NCBI GenBank assembly: GCA_027064405.1
Contig: JAMOPP010000003.1
Span: 1-23,156, forward strand
Source: Desulfurellales bacterium
GTDB lineage: Bacteria; Campylobacterota_A; Desulfurellia; Desulfurellales; Hippeaceae
Direction: 5' to 3'
Length of the DNA: 23,156 bases
The notes below the pieces were generated by a model. It was not told the origin of the DNA, ran no database searches, and saw nothing but the letters and a program-made list of their open reading frames with translations. Below, piece by piece: positions 15,698 to 23,072 of this stretch; position 1 is the stretch's first letter, and the number at the start of each line of letters is the position of its first letter. A program made the translations under genes and the position numbers.

Positions 15698-15718
15698 TTT
15701 GAAGTTAAAAATTTCAAG
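15698..15718 (+). promoter_or_regulatory. HAIR-like HspR operator
   Basis: TTTGAAG, 7 bases, then TTTCAAG reproduces the HAIR layout (CTTGAGT-N7-ACTCAAG): the TTGA and TCAA cores are exactly 11 bases apart, while outer bases deviate. It is the only such pair I found in the cbpA-hsp20 gap, covers the predicted hsp20 start and abuts the ribosome-binding site. Confidence 0.5.
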
Positions 15719-15728
15719 GAGGTGCGTT

Positions 15729-16172
15729 ATGTTGAGTAGATTGGAACCCTTTAAGGATTTGGCTACAATACAAGATAGGCTTAACAGAGTGTTTGAGGAT
15801 ATTGTTCCTGCAGGAACTTCAAAGGATAATCAGGGGGATTGGATTCCTGCGGTAGATGTTTATGAAACAAAGGACAGCATAGAGATAGAGGTTGAAGCTC
15901 CGGGAATGAAAGAGGATGACTTAAAAGTAAATCTTGAAAATAACACTCTTTACATCTCGGGAGAGAGAAAGTTTGAAAAGAAAGAGGAGAAGCAGAATTA
16001 CTTTAGAATGGAAAGAGGCTACGGTTCCTTCTCAAGAAGCTTCTTGTTACCGGAGAATGTTGACAAGGATAGCATTAAGGCAAAATATAAAGACGGTGTC
16101 TTGAAATTGTCTTTACCTAAGAAACAGGAGTCCAAGCCTAAGGCAATTAAGATAGAAAAAGAGAGTAAATAA
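15729..16172 (+). CDS. Small heat-shock protein of the Hsp20/alpha-crystallin family
   Basis: This 147-residue ATP-independent chaperone holds unfolded proteins for later refolding by DnaK and ClpB. The alpha-crystallin domain (about 38-130) runs from WIPAVDVYE through EAPGMKEDDLKV and ISGERK to the conserved DGVLKLSLPK, and the tail has the oligomerising I-x-I motif (IKI). The ATG at 15729 is chosen over an upstream in-frame TTG because AAGGAGG lies 6 bases before it. It is followed by clpB 70 bases on, separated by a large hairpin, and sits under a HAIR-like operator, so HspR control is likely. Confidence 0.93.
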   Translation: MLSRLEPFKDLATIQDRLNRVFEDIVPAGTSKDNQGDWIPAVDVYETKDSIEIEVEAPGMKEDDLKVNLENNTLYISGERKFEKKEEKQNYFRMERGYGSFSRSFLLPENVDKDSIKAKYKDGVLKLSLPKKQESKPKAIKIEKESK

Positions 16173-16174
16173 TC

Positions 16175-16228
16175 TGTGACAGCAGTATCTTAAGGGTAGT
16201 TAACTGCCCTTAAGGTAGTGTTATCACA
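16175..16228 (+). repeat. 54-base hairpin filling the hsp20-clpB gap
   Basis: The arms (16175-16201 and 16202-16228) are inverted over 27 positions with two mismatches and three G-U pairs; the core CTTAAGGG...CCCTTAAG is perfect around a GTTAAC centre. It ends 2 bases before the clpB AGGAGG (16231). There is no following T-run, so it is not a normal terminator; mRNA processing, stabilisation or translation control are possible. Confidence 0.75.
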
Positions 16229-16242
16229 CAAGGAGGTATATA

Positions 16243-18849
16243 ATGGATATCAATAAATTAACAATTAAATCGCAGGAGTCTTTGCAAAGTGCTAAAAGCA
16301 TAGCGGAGTCTTACAAAAATCAGGAGATAAGTTCCCTTCATCTTTTGAAGGCAATAGTGTCTGACAAAGACGGTGTTGCGGTGTCTATATTCAAGAAACT
16401 TGGCGTGGATATAGCGGGTATTAATGCAGAAATAGAGAGCTTAATAAACAAGATTCCCAAGGTTGAAGTTGCGGCTTCTACATCGACGCAGTTTTATATA
16501 ACAAAAGAGTTGGATGATGTGTTTAAACGGGCTGAAGAACAGATGAAGTCTATGGATGATGAGTATATAAGTGTAGAGCATTTTCTTGTGGCTATGTCTG
16601 AAAAATGCGACGCAGCCGAAGTTTTTAGCCGGTTTAATATTAAAAAAGATGATTTAATGAAGTCTCTTGTTGAGGTTAGAGGTTCTGCCCGCGTAACGGA
16701 TCAGAATCCGGAAGAGAAGTATGAGGCTTTAAAAAAATACGGTCAAGATATGACGGCACTTGCAAGAAGCGGAAAACTTGACCCTGTGATAGGTAGAGAT
16801 GAGGAAATAAGAAGAGCTATACAGATTTTATCAAGAAGAACAAAAAATAATCCCGTATTGATAGGTGAGCCGGGAGTGGGAAAAACAGCCATAGTTGAAG
16901 GAATCGCCTCAAGAATAGTTGCGCGCGATGTGCCGGAGAGCTTGAAAGATAAAACGATTATAGCCCTTGATTTAAGTTCTTTGATAGCAGGTGCTAAATT
17001 TAGGGGAGAATTTGAAGAGAGACTTAAGGCTGTTTTAAATGAAGTAAAAAATGCCGAAGGTCGTATAATACTTTTCATCGATGAATTACATACTATGGTT
17101 GGAGCAGGAGCGGCTGAAGGCTCTATGGATGCATCAAATATGCTTAAACCGATGCTTGCAAGGGGTGAGTTGAAGTGTATAGGTGCAACTACATTGAAGG
17201 AGTACAGAAAGTATATAGAAAAAGATGCTGCGCTACAAAGGAGATTTCAGCCCGTTTTTGTTAAAGAGCCGAGTGTTGAAGATAGCATATCAATTTTAAG
17301 AGGATTAAAAGAAAAATATGAAATTTATCACGGCGTTAGAATTAAAGATTCTGCGATTGTATCTGCCGCTGTTTTAAGTAATAGGTATATTACGGATAGA
17401 TTCTTGCCCGATAAAGCCATCGACTTACTTGATGAGGCGGCAGCTGTTCTTAAAACTCAGTTGGAAAGTGACATAGAGCCGGTGGATACTTTGCAGAGAA
17501 AAATTGCTCAGCTTGAAATAGAAAAACAGGCTTTAAAAAAGGAAAATGACGAAGACTCTAAAAATCGTTTGGAAAGTATAAACAAAGAGTTATCCGACTT
17601 AGAAGAAAAGCTTAATGAGGTTAAGGCAAAGTGGCAGTATGAAAAATCTTTAATAAACGAGATACACACAATTAAGGGGAAAATAGATAAAACAAAAACC
17701 GACATAGAGTATGCCGAAAGAAACGGTGATTTTGAAAAGGCGGGAGAATTAAAATATGGTGTAATGCCAAAGTTAAAACAGGAACTTGAAGAAAAAAATA
17801 AAAAGTTAAATTCAATAGAAAACAAAATGTTAAAAGAAGAGGTAACAGAGGAAGAAATTGCAGCGGTTGTTTCAAAGTGGACGGGTATTCCTGTTTCCAA
17901 GATGTTGGAAAGCGAAAAAGAGAAGCTTCTTAATATAGAAAATATACTTAAAAAGAGAGTTGTAGGTCAAGACAGGGCAACCAAAGCCGTGAGTGATGCA
18001 ATATTGCGTTCAAGGGCTGGATTGTCAGATGAGAATAGACCTATTGCGTCTTTTATCTTTTTAGGACCAACAGGGGTTGGCAAGACCGAGCTTTCGAAAG
18101 CGCTTGCTGAGTATCTTTTCGATACCGAAAAGGCAATTGTAAGAATAGATATGAGCGAATATATGGAGAAGTTCTCAGTATCAAGATTGATAGGAGCTCC
18201 TCCAGGATATGTAGGATATGATGAGGGTGGTCAGCTGACTGAAGCTGTAAGAAGGAGACCTTATTCTGTTATTTTACTTGATGAGATAGAGAAGGCTCAC
18301 CCTGATGTTTTTAATATTCTACTTCAGGTTCTTGACGACGGCAGATTGACTGATTCTAAAGGTGTGACTGTTGATTTTAGAAATACAATAATAATTATGA
18401 CATCAAATGTTGGTAGTGAATATTTAACGAGAATTAAGGGTGAAATAGGAACAAAAGAGTATGAAATAGAGTTTGATAAGGCTGTATCAAGCGTTAATCA
18501 AGAGTTAAAGCGTCTATTTAAACCGGAATTTTTAAACAGAGTTGATGAAATAATAGTATTTAATCCTCTTGGTAAAAATGAAATTAAGAACATAGTAAAA
18601 CTTATGCTGAATGCGACACAGCTAAAATTAAAGGAGAGGGGATACCACATAGAGTTCAGCGATAGCCTGCTTGAAAAAATTGCGCTTGAGGGATTTGATC
18701 CTGTCTATGGAGCGCGTCCGTTAAAAAGATATATACAGAATTATGTTGAAAATAGGCTCGCTAAAGAAATTTTATCCGGTAAATTTGTAAAAAATGATAA
18801 AATTATAGCTGACTTGGAAAATTCAGAAGTGGTTTTTTATAAAAAATAG
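16243..18849 (+). CDS. clpB: ClpB disaggregase
   Basis: This 868-residue AAA+ protein dissolves aggregates together with DnaK/DnaJ. It has the ClpB domain order and length: a Clp-N domain (about 1-145), NBD1 with Walker A GEPGVGKT (208-215) and Walker B ending Asp280-Glu281, the coiled-coil middle domain (about 405-530) that separates ClpB from ClpA, NBD2 with Walker A GPTGVGKT (608-615) and Walker B ending Asp680-Glu681, and a small C-terminal domain with GFDPVYGARPLKR. There is no ClpP-binding IGF loop to suggest a protease role. AGGAGG lies 6 bases before the ATG. It is second gene after hsp20, and a strong terminator follows. Confidence 0.97.
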   Translation: MDINKLTIKSQESLQSAKSIAESYKNQEISSLHLLKAIVSDKDGVAVSIFKKLGVDIAGINAEIESLINKIPKVEVAASTSTQFYITKELDDVFKRAEEQMKSMDDEYISVEHFLVAMSEKCDAAEVFSRFNIKKDDLMKSLVEVRGSARVTDQNPEEKYEALKKYGQDMTALARSGKLDPVIGRDEEIRRAIQILSRRTKNNPVLIGEPGVGKTAIVEGIASRIVARDVPESLKDKTIIALDLSSLIAGAKFRGEFEERLKAVLNEVKNAEGRIILFIDELHTMVGAGAAEGSMDASNMLKPMLARGELKCIGATTLKEYRKYIEKDAALQRRFQPVFVKEPSVEDSISILRGLKEKYEIYHGVRIKDSAIVSAAVLSNRYITDRFLPDKAIDLLDEAAAVLKTQLESDIEPVDTLQRKIAQLEIEKQALKKENDEDSKNRLESINKELSDLEEKLNEVKAKWQYEKSLINEIHTIKGKIDKTKTDIEYAERNGDFEKAGELKYGVMPKLKQELEEKNKKLNSIENKMLKEEVTEEEIAAVVSKWTGIPVSKMLESEKEKLLNIENILKKRVVGQDRATKAVSDAILRSRAGLSDENRPIASFIFLGPTGVGKTELSKALAEYLFDTEKAIVRIDMSEYMEKFSVSRLIGAPPGYVGYDEGGQLTEAVRRRPYSVILLDEIEKAHPDVFNILLQVLDDGRLTDSKGVTVDFRNTIIIMTSNVGSEYLTRIKGEIGTKEYEIEFDKAVSSVNQELKRLFKPEFLNRVDEIIVFNPLGKNEIKNIVKLMLNATQLKLKERGYHIEFSDSLLEKIALEGFDPVYGARPLKRYIQNYVENRLAKEILSGKFVKNDKIIADLENSEVVFYKK

Positions 18850-18873
18850 TATCTGTTTTTATCTGTGGCGCAG

Positions 18874-18905
18874 GGGTGCTTTCTGAGATAGAAAGCACCC
18901 TTTTT
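18874..18905 (+). terminator. Intrinsic terminator of hsp20-clpB
   Basis: GGGTGCTTTC (18874-18883) and GAAAGCACCC (18891-18900) pair perfectly around a 7-base loop and are followed directly by TTTTT. It lies 25 bases after the clpB stop. Confidence 0.92.
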
Positions 18906-18921
18906 ATGTTATGGACAACTG

Positions 18922-18970
18922 CTTGTTAAGAATGCAATAGCAGTAAATATTTTCTCAACAAGGTTTTTTT
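18922..18970 (+). terminator. Possible second terminator downstream of clpB
   Basis: CTTGTTAAGAA (18922-18932) pairs with TTCTCAACAAG (18952-18962) with one mismatch around a 19-base loop, then one G and seven T. It is AT-rich and weaker than the one before it; it may catch read-through or end a very short RNA. Confidence 0.4.
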
Positions 18971-19098
18971 CTTCTGCCTCAAGCATAAAGTTTTAACGAT
19001 TTATCTTTGAGTAAAATTTCTTAAAAATCCATATTAGTCTTAAAAGTATTGAGATTAGGAGGACTATAATATATATTATTGCTACGAGGGGGTGGAAG

Positions 19099-19512
19099 TT
19101 GGAAAATTCGGGTTTTAAAAAAATAACGGAAAGCGAGAAGAGGCTCTACGGTAAATACGGACTGCTTGTCAGCGGTTTTAGTAAAAACGAACAGGATGCT
19201 CTAATTGCGATAGTGGAGAAATTCAACAGCTTAAAAGTAATTTTTGTGCAGGATGAGCATATGGACACTCTGCTTAAAGATATGTTCGACAAAGATGATA
19301 GGTGCGGTTACGGAAATGATTCCTCTTTAAAAAGAGTAATCATTTTTAGTGGATTCAAGGAGAAGGATTTGGTTAATTTTATGGAACGGGTAAAAGCGTT
19401 ATCTCTAAGAAAAAATTTGTGGGCTGCTTTAACACCTATATCTGAAAAATGGACTATACGCCGGCTTATTAAGGAACTTGAACTTGAGGATAAAGAGATG
19501 CCGAAAAAGTAA
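19099..19512 (+). CDS. DUF3783 family protein
   Basis: This 137-residue protein of unknown function resembles the DUF3783 group: a small alpha/beta region opening LLVSGFSKNEQDAL (22-35) and the closing LWAALTPISEKWTIRRLIKEL (108-128) that typifies it. No catalytic or metal motif is evident, and there is no signal peptide, so it is likely cytosolic. The start is a TTG with GAGGGGG 6 bases upstream. A TATAAT at 19065-19070 could be its -10, but the -35 is poor. An AGGAGG at 19057-19062 also precedes the frame. It is followed by a DUF2726 gene 41 bases away. Confidence 0.7.
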   Translation: MENSGFKKITESEKRLYGKYGLLVSGFSKNEQDALIAIVEKFNSLKVIFVQDEHMDTLLKDMFDKDDRCGYGNDSSLKRVIIFSGFKEKDLVNFMERVKALSLRKNLWAALTPISEKWTIRRLIKELELEDKEMPKK

Positions 19513-19553
19513 AGAGTGACAGGTGCTAATTTTATATTAAGAGGGGATTTTTT

Positions 19554-20057
19554 ATGTGGCTCATTGTTTTAGTATCATTGGTTTTGGTTCTTGTAGTGGC
19601 TTTTTTTGCAATAAAGAACAAAGAATGCAAGGTTAAAGATTATGATTTTCACTATAAGAAGAAGGATTACCTTCTCTCAAGTACCGAAAAAATAGCTTAC
19701 AATAATTTATGCGATTCTATATATAAAAGTAAATTGAATGTTAAAATTTTCCCGAAAATTAGATTGACCGACTTTATATGGTCGCCAAAAAATGATAGAA
19801 ACGCCTATTTACACATAAGTGGCAAATTCACCGATTTTCTTATAGTTACAAGGCGTCATCTTCATCCTGTTGCGACGGTTTTTATTATTAACAACGATAA
19901 TAAGGCAAAAATAAATTCTCTTGCGGTTATAGAACCTATTTTAAATTCTGCTGATATAAAATTAATTAAAATCAAACAGGAAGATGTGTATAATCGGGAT
20001 ATGATTAACAAAATATTATCTGATATAAAAATTGGAGGCACAGATGAGTCTGAGTAA
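19554..20057 (+). CDS. Membrane-anchored DUF2726-like protein
   Basis: This 167-residue protein has an N-terminal membrane helix (about 2-20) and a soluble part resembling DUF2726: YLLSSTEKIAYNNL (39-52), NVKIFPKIRLTDFI (62-75) and FTDFLIVTRRHLHPVATVF (92-110). DUF2726 is thought to share the PD-(D/E)XK nuclease fold. Asp94 stands where the first acidic residue is expected, but the following strand reads VFIINN (109-114) instead of an acidic ELD-type motif, so it may be inactive. GAGGGG lies 7 bases before the ATG. The Trm112-like gene overlaps its end by 14 bases, indicating coupling. Family assignment is from memory of the pattern. Confidence 0.65.
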   Translation: MWLIVLVSLVLVLVVAFFAIKNKECKVKDYDFHYKKKDYLLSSTEKIAYNNLCDSIYKSKLNVKIFPKIRLTDFIWSPKNDRNAYLHISGKFTDFLIVTRRHLHPVATVFIINNDNKAKINSLAVIEPILNSADIKLIKIKQEDVYNRDMINKILSDIKIGGTDESE

Positions 20058-20223
20058 AGAGCTACTTGATTTAATAGCTTGCCCTATATGTAAAGGAGAC
20101 CTTAAAGAAAGTAAGGATGGTATGTTTTTAATATGCGAAAAGTGCCAAGTAAAATATCCCGTAAAAGATGGCATACCGGTTTTGCTTATTGAAGAGAAGA
20201 TTGACTTAAAAGGGAATGAGTAA
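20044..20223 (+). CDS. Trm112/YcaR-family zinc-binding protein
   Basis: This 59-residue protein matches the UPF0434/Trm112 family: ELLDLIACPICKGDL (6-20), a second cysteine pair LICEKC (Cys31, Cys34) and the closing YPVKDGIPVLL. The four cysteines (13, 16, 31, 34) should bind one zinc. In eukaryotes and archaea Trm112 activates methyltransferases; the bacterial role is less settled. The ATG at 20044, with GGAGG five bases upstream, is preferred to longer starts and overlaps the DUF2726 gene by 14 bases. It converges on minE with a 12-base gap and no clear terminator. Confidence 0.85.
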   Translation: MSLSKELLDLIACPICKGDLKESKDGMFLICEKCQVKYPVKDGIPVLLIEEKIDLKGNE

Positions 20224-20235
20224 AATTTATATAAA

Positions 20236-20475
20236 TCATTTTATTGGTATATTTATTTCCAAAACCTCAATAGATGAATCTTTCTGAAGATTTACATTGA
20301 TTGATGAAGGGTCAATATCAACATACTTTGCTATCACTTTTATTATGTCTTGTCGTAAGTCATCCAAAAATGGTGCTTTATTTTCAGCTCTTTCGTGGGC
20401 AAGTATTATCTGAAGTCTCTCTTTTGCCATATTTGCGCTTGTTTTTTTATTTTTTCTAAACCAGTTAAATAACAT
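20236..20475 (-). CDS. minE: Cell-division topological factor MinE
   Basis: This 79-residue protein has full MinE length. An N-terminal membrane-targeting LFNWF (2-6) leads to the MinD-stimulating helix AKERLQIILAHER (17-29), and the C-terminal beta domain ends EVLEINIPIK. It drives pole-to-pole release of MinD from the membrane so the MinCD inhibitor is kept away from midcell. It is last in minC-minD-minE, five bases after minD. Confidence 0.94.
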   Translation of the reverse strand: MLFNWFRKNKKTSANMAKERLQIILAHERAENKAPFLDDLRQDIIKVIAKYVDIDPSSINVNLQKDSSIEVLEINIPIK

Positions 20476-20480
20476 ACCAC

Positions 20481-21278
20481 CTATTCCTTAAAAAAGTTTA
20501 TTATGCTTGTTAAAATACCTGTTTTTTTCTCGTTAATCTCCATAAAAGGCACATTTTCACCCATAATTCTTTGTATTATGTTTTTATAAGCCAATCCTGA
20601 TTCCGATTGACTATGAAGTATGGAAGGCTCGCCGGTGTTTGTGTAGCTTACTATATTTTTATCTTCAGGTACAACTCCGATAAGTGGTATATTTAACACC
20701 TGAAGCACATCGTCTTTGCTCATCATATCACCCTTTTTTACAAGTTCAGGGTTAATTCTATTTATTATCAAACTCATCTCGGTTTTATTGTTTGATTCCA
20801 AAATACCTATAACCCTATCTGCATCTCTAACAGCTGAAATTTCAGGTGTAGTAATTATTATGACTTCGTCAGCCGGCATCATAGCATTTTTAAATCCTCC
20901 CTCAATGCCTGCAGGAGAATCGAGTATTATATAGTCAAAATCCTTTTTAAGTTCTTCAGTTAATTCTACTATCTGTTCGGCGGTTACAGCCGATTTATCC
21001 CTTGTCTGCGCTGCGGCTATTAAGTATAAATTATCCGTTCTCTTGTCCTTTATCATTGCTTGATTTAATTTACATACCTTTTCTACTATATTTACAACAT
21101 CATAAACAATCCTATTCTCTAATCCAAGTATCATATCAAGATTTCTTAAACCTATATCGAGGTCAATCGTAACGACTTTTTTACCCCTTAAAGCAAGCCC
21201 AAGCGATATATTTGCGGAACTTGTAGATTTACCTACTCCGCCCTTTCCTGATGTGATAGTTAAAACTTTTCCTGCCAT
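20481..21278 (-). CDS. minD: Septum-site determining ATPase MinD
   Basis: This 265-residue ParA-type ATPase recruits MinC to the membrane. It has the deviant Walker A GKGGVGKST (11-19; Lys12 signature, Lys17 catalytic), the acidic strand VVTIDLDIGLRNLD (35-48), and IILDSPAGIEGGF as the Walker B region. The C-terminal ILTSIINFFKE is an amphipathic membrane-targeting helix. Ten bases separate it from minC and five from minE, so the three are one operon. Confidence 0.96.
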   Translation of the reverse strand: MAGKVLTITSGKGGVGKSTSSANISLGLALRGKKVVTIDLDIGLRNLDMILGLENRIVYDVVNIVEKVCKLNQAMIKDKRTDNLYLIAAAQTRDKSAVTAEQIVELTEELKKDFDYIILDSPAGIEGGFKNAMMPADEVIIITTPEISAVRDADRVIGILESNNKTEMSLIINRINPELVKKGDMMSKDDVLQVLNIPLIGVVPEDKNIVSYTNTGEPSILHSQSESGLAYKNIIQRIMGENVPFMEINEKKTGILTSIINFFKE

Positions 21279-21288
21279 ATCTACTCCA

Positions 21289-21984
21289 TTATTCTTTTAG
21301 TTTTATCCATTCCCGATAACTGTTTATGACTATGTTGTTATTGTCTATATAGGCAACTTCAGGTTCATTCATTTTGCTATTTTTTACTGAGGTGTTTGCT
21401 TCCTCCTCTGGAGAACGAGTTATAAAATCTCCTATTCTGATTTGAGGTGAATGAAGAGAAAATGCAAAAACAACGCTATGTTCGTCGCCACCATATCCTG
21501 CATGAGGTATTCCATACAAGTCGCCGAGAACAAAGATATTGCCCGTTGCATAAATGTATGAATTTGAGTTGACATTTCCTACAATCACAAGATCCCCATT
21601 CGCCTTTACACTTTGTCCGTTTCGTAAGTTGCCTTTGTATGTTGCGGTATGCTCCTCTTTTGATGTAACCGTGTGTGTATTTTTTAGCTCTATAACCGGC
21701 GGGATATCTTCCTGATTTATGCTATTCTTATCGTTGATTACAACAGCATTTATGCTTATTCCTCTTTCCTTTAGAAAATTTATTATATCTTTTGCAAATA
21801 GCTGGTTTTTGCTGTTTAATTTAAGTGTAACTATTGTATTTTTTATAAGGTGAGAGCTACTTGCAAGCACAATTTGAAGCTCTTTTGTTATACTTTTAAT
21901 ATCATTTTCATTGATATCAATTTCAAAACCGAGAAAATTTTTACCTTTTATTAAAACTTTTTCCATACTTGGGAAAAATAACAT
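21289..21984 (-). CDS. minC: Septum formation inhibitor MinC
   Basis: This protein (231 residues from the first ATG) blocks FtsZ assembly away from midcell. The N-terminal part (to about 105) is the FtsZ-acting domain. The C-terminal beta-helix that binds MinD is clear: GNLRNGQSV, GDLVIVGNV, ATGNIFVLGDLYGIPHAG and QIRIGDFITR. Neither the first ATG nor the in-frame ATG at 21966-21968 has a good ribosome-binding site, so the start is uncertain by 6 codons; the shorter form, beginning MEKVLIKG, looks more typical. It is the first gene of minCDE and diverges from rubrerythrin across a 103-base gap. Confidence 0.93.
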   Translation of the reverse strand: MLFFPSMEKVLIKGKNFLGFEIDINENDIKSITKELQIVLASSSHLIKNTIVTLKLNSKNQLFAKDIINFLKERGISINAVVINDKNSINQEDIPPVIELKNTHTVTSKEEHTATYKGNLRNGQSVKANGDLVIVGNVNSNSYIYATGNIFVLGDLYGIPHAGYGGDEHSVVFAFSLHSPQIRIGDFITRSPEEEANTSVKNSKMNEPEVAYIDNNNIVINSYREWIKLKE

Positions 21985-22027
21985 ATAATATCTTAAAATT
22001 CAAGCAGAATAAAAGATTTTTGCTGTT

Positions 22028-22055
22028 TTGACAAAAGATAAAAATATGTTATAAC
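22028..22055 (+). promoter_or_regulatory. Candidate sigma-70 promoter of rubrerythrin
   Basis: A perfect TTGACA (22028-22033), 16 bases, then TATAAC (22050-22055). A 16-base inverted repeat, GTTAT-N6-ATAAC (22048-22063), overlaps the -10 and could be an operator. Confidence 0.65.
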
Positions 22056-22087
22056 TAAATAACCTGATAAAGAAGGAGGTTTTTAAA

Positions 22088-22660
22088 ATGAGTTTAAAAG
22101 GAACGAAGACAGAAAGAAATTTACTCACAGCTTTTGCAGGTGAATCTCAGGCAAGAAACAGATACAGCTATTTTGCTTCTGTGGCAAAAAAAGAGGGTTA
22201 TGAACAGATAAGCAGGGCTTTTGAAGAAACGGCAAATCAGGAAAAAGAGCATGCAAAAAGGCTTTTCAAATTTTTAGAGGGCGGAGAGGTTGAAATATCG
22301 GCAAGTTTCCCTGCAGGTAGTATAGGAAATACGCTCGAAAATCTAAAAAATTCAGCGGCAGGGGAGCATTATGAACATAGCGATATGTATCCCTCATTTG
22401 CAAAAGAGGCAAAAGAAGAAGGATTTGATGCAATTGCAGATGTTTTTGAATCAATCGCCGTTGCCGAAAAGCAGCACGAGAAGAGATTTTCCGACTTCGC
22501 CAAAAATATAGAAGAAAATAAGGTATTTGAGAAAGATGAAGCTGTAATTTGGAGATGCTTAAACTGCGGTTTTATCATTGAAGCAAAGAGCGCACCAAAA
22601 ATATGTCCGGCATGCAATCATCCGCAAGCTTATTTTGAAATACTTGGAGAAAACTGGTAA
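22088..22660 (+). CDS. rbr: Rubrerythrin
   Basis: This 190-residue protein has a four-helix diiron domain followed by a rubredoxin-like domain. Diiron ligands fall at the expected places: Glu19, Glu52, His55 (EKEH), Glu93, Glu96, Glu127 and His130 (AEKQH). The rubredoxin iron site is Cys157, Cys160, Cys173 and Cys176. Rubrerythrin reduces hydrogen peroxide to water in anaerobes and microaerophiles. AAGGAGG lies 8 bases before the ATG, and a good promoter is upstream, so it seems to be expressed alone. Regulation by a PerR/Fur-like protein is possible from a palindrome at the -10 but not shown. Confidence 0.97.
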   Translation: MSLKGTKTERNLLTAFAGESQARNRYSYFASVAKKEGYEQISRAFEETANQEKEHAKRLFKFLEGGEVEISASFPAGSIGNTLENLKNSAAGEHYEHSDMYPSFAKEAKEEGFDAIADVFESIAVAEKQHEKRFSDFAKNIEENKVFEKDEAVIWRCLNCGFIIEAKSAPKICPACNHPQAYFEILGENW

Positions 22661-22858
22661 AGCTCTTTGAATTTTAATTTTGAGAAAGCCGTTGAAAACC
22701 TACTTCAAGGGATAAGGAGAGATTGTATTCGCCCTTTTGTCAGGACAATTTTTTATAAATCCTTCTTCTCTTTTTTATAAACCATAGATGCTCATCTCTT
22801 TTTTGTAAATTTAATAGGCGGAGCGTATCCAACGGATGAAAAAAAGTTTCCACCTTAA

Positions 22859-22901
22859 AATCTTCCACCTTTCGAGGTGGCACCTCTAAAGGTGGAAGAT
22901 T
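22859..22901. repeat. 43-base near-perfect palindrome
   Basis: Fourteen-base perfect arms (22859-22872 and 22888-22901) enclose a second inverted pair, GAGGTG (22874-22879) and CACCTC (22881-22886), centred on base 22880. The only mismatch is 22873/22887. No T-run follows on the plus strand. It resembles a dispersed extragenic palindrome or the hairpin of a small mobile element, but no transposase is near. Confidence 0.8.
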
Positions 22902-23045
22902 GGCTAATGTAAAGATATGGCTATTTAGGATTTTATAATTTCACCTGATATATTCATCTGTTCTGTCCTTAAAAAAAGATATGTAGTCGGAATATAATTC
23001 TTCCCCTTTCACTTCGGTTGTTCTTTATTGCGTATGAAACTTTTG

Positions 23046-23072
23046 TTGACAAATAGTTGTAATTAGTATATT
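23046..23072 (+). promoter_or_regulatory. Candidate promoter of the receiver-domain gene
   Basis: A perfect TTGACA (23046-23051) is 15 bases from TATATT (23067-23072). The predicted start is only a few bases before the ATG at 23082, implying a leaderless or nearly leaderless mRNA. Confidence 0.45.

Noticed and set aside
15699..15728. Longer N-terminus for Hsp20 from a TTG at 15699
   Set aside because: It would lie at the transcription start and across the operator and ribosome-binding site; AAGGAGG points to the ATG at 15729.
16175..16228. CRP-type site from TGTGA and TCACA in the hsp20-clpB gap
   Set aside because: The half-sites are 44 bases apart instead of about 6; they are better explained as the base of the hairpin.
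22740..22760. TTGTC-AG-GACAA followed by TTTTTT as a terminator after rubrerythrin
   Set aside because: The stem has a 2-base loop or only four pairs and is AT-rich; too weak to call.
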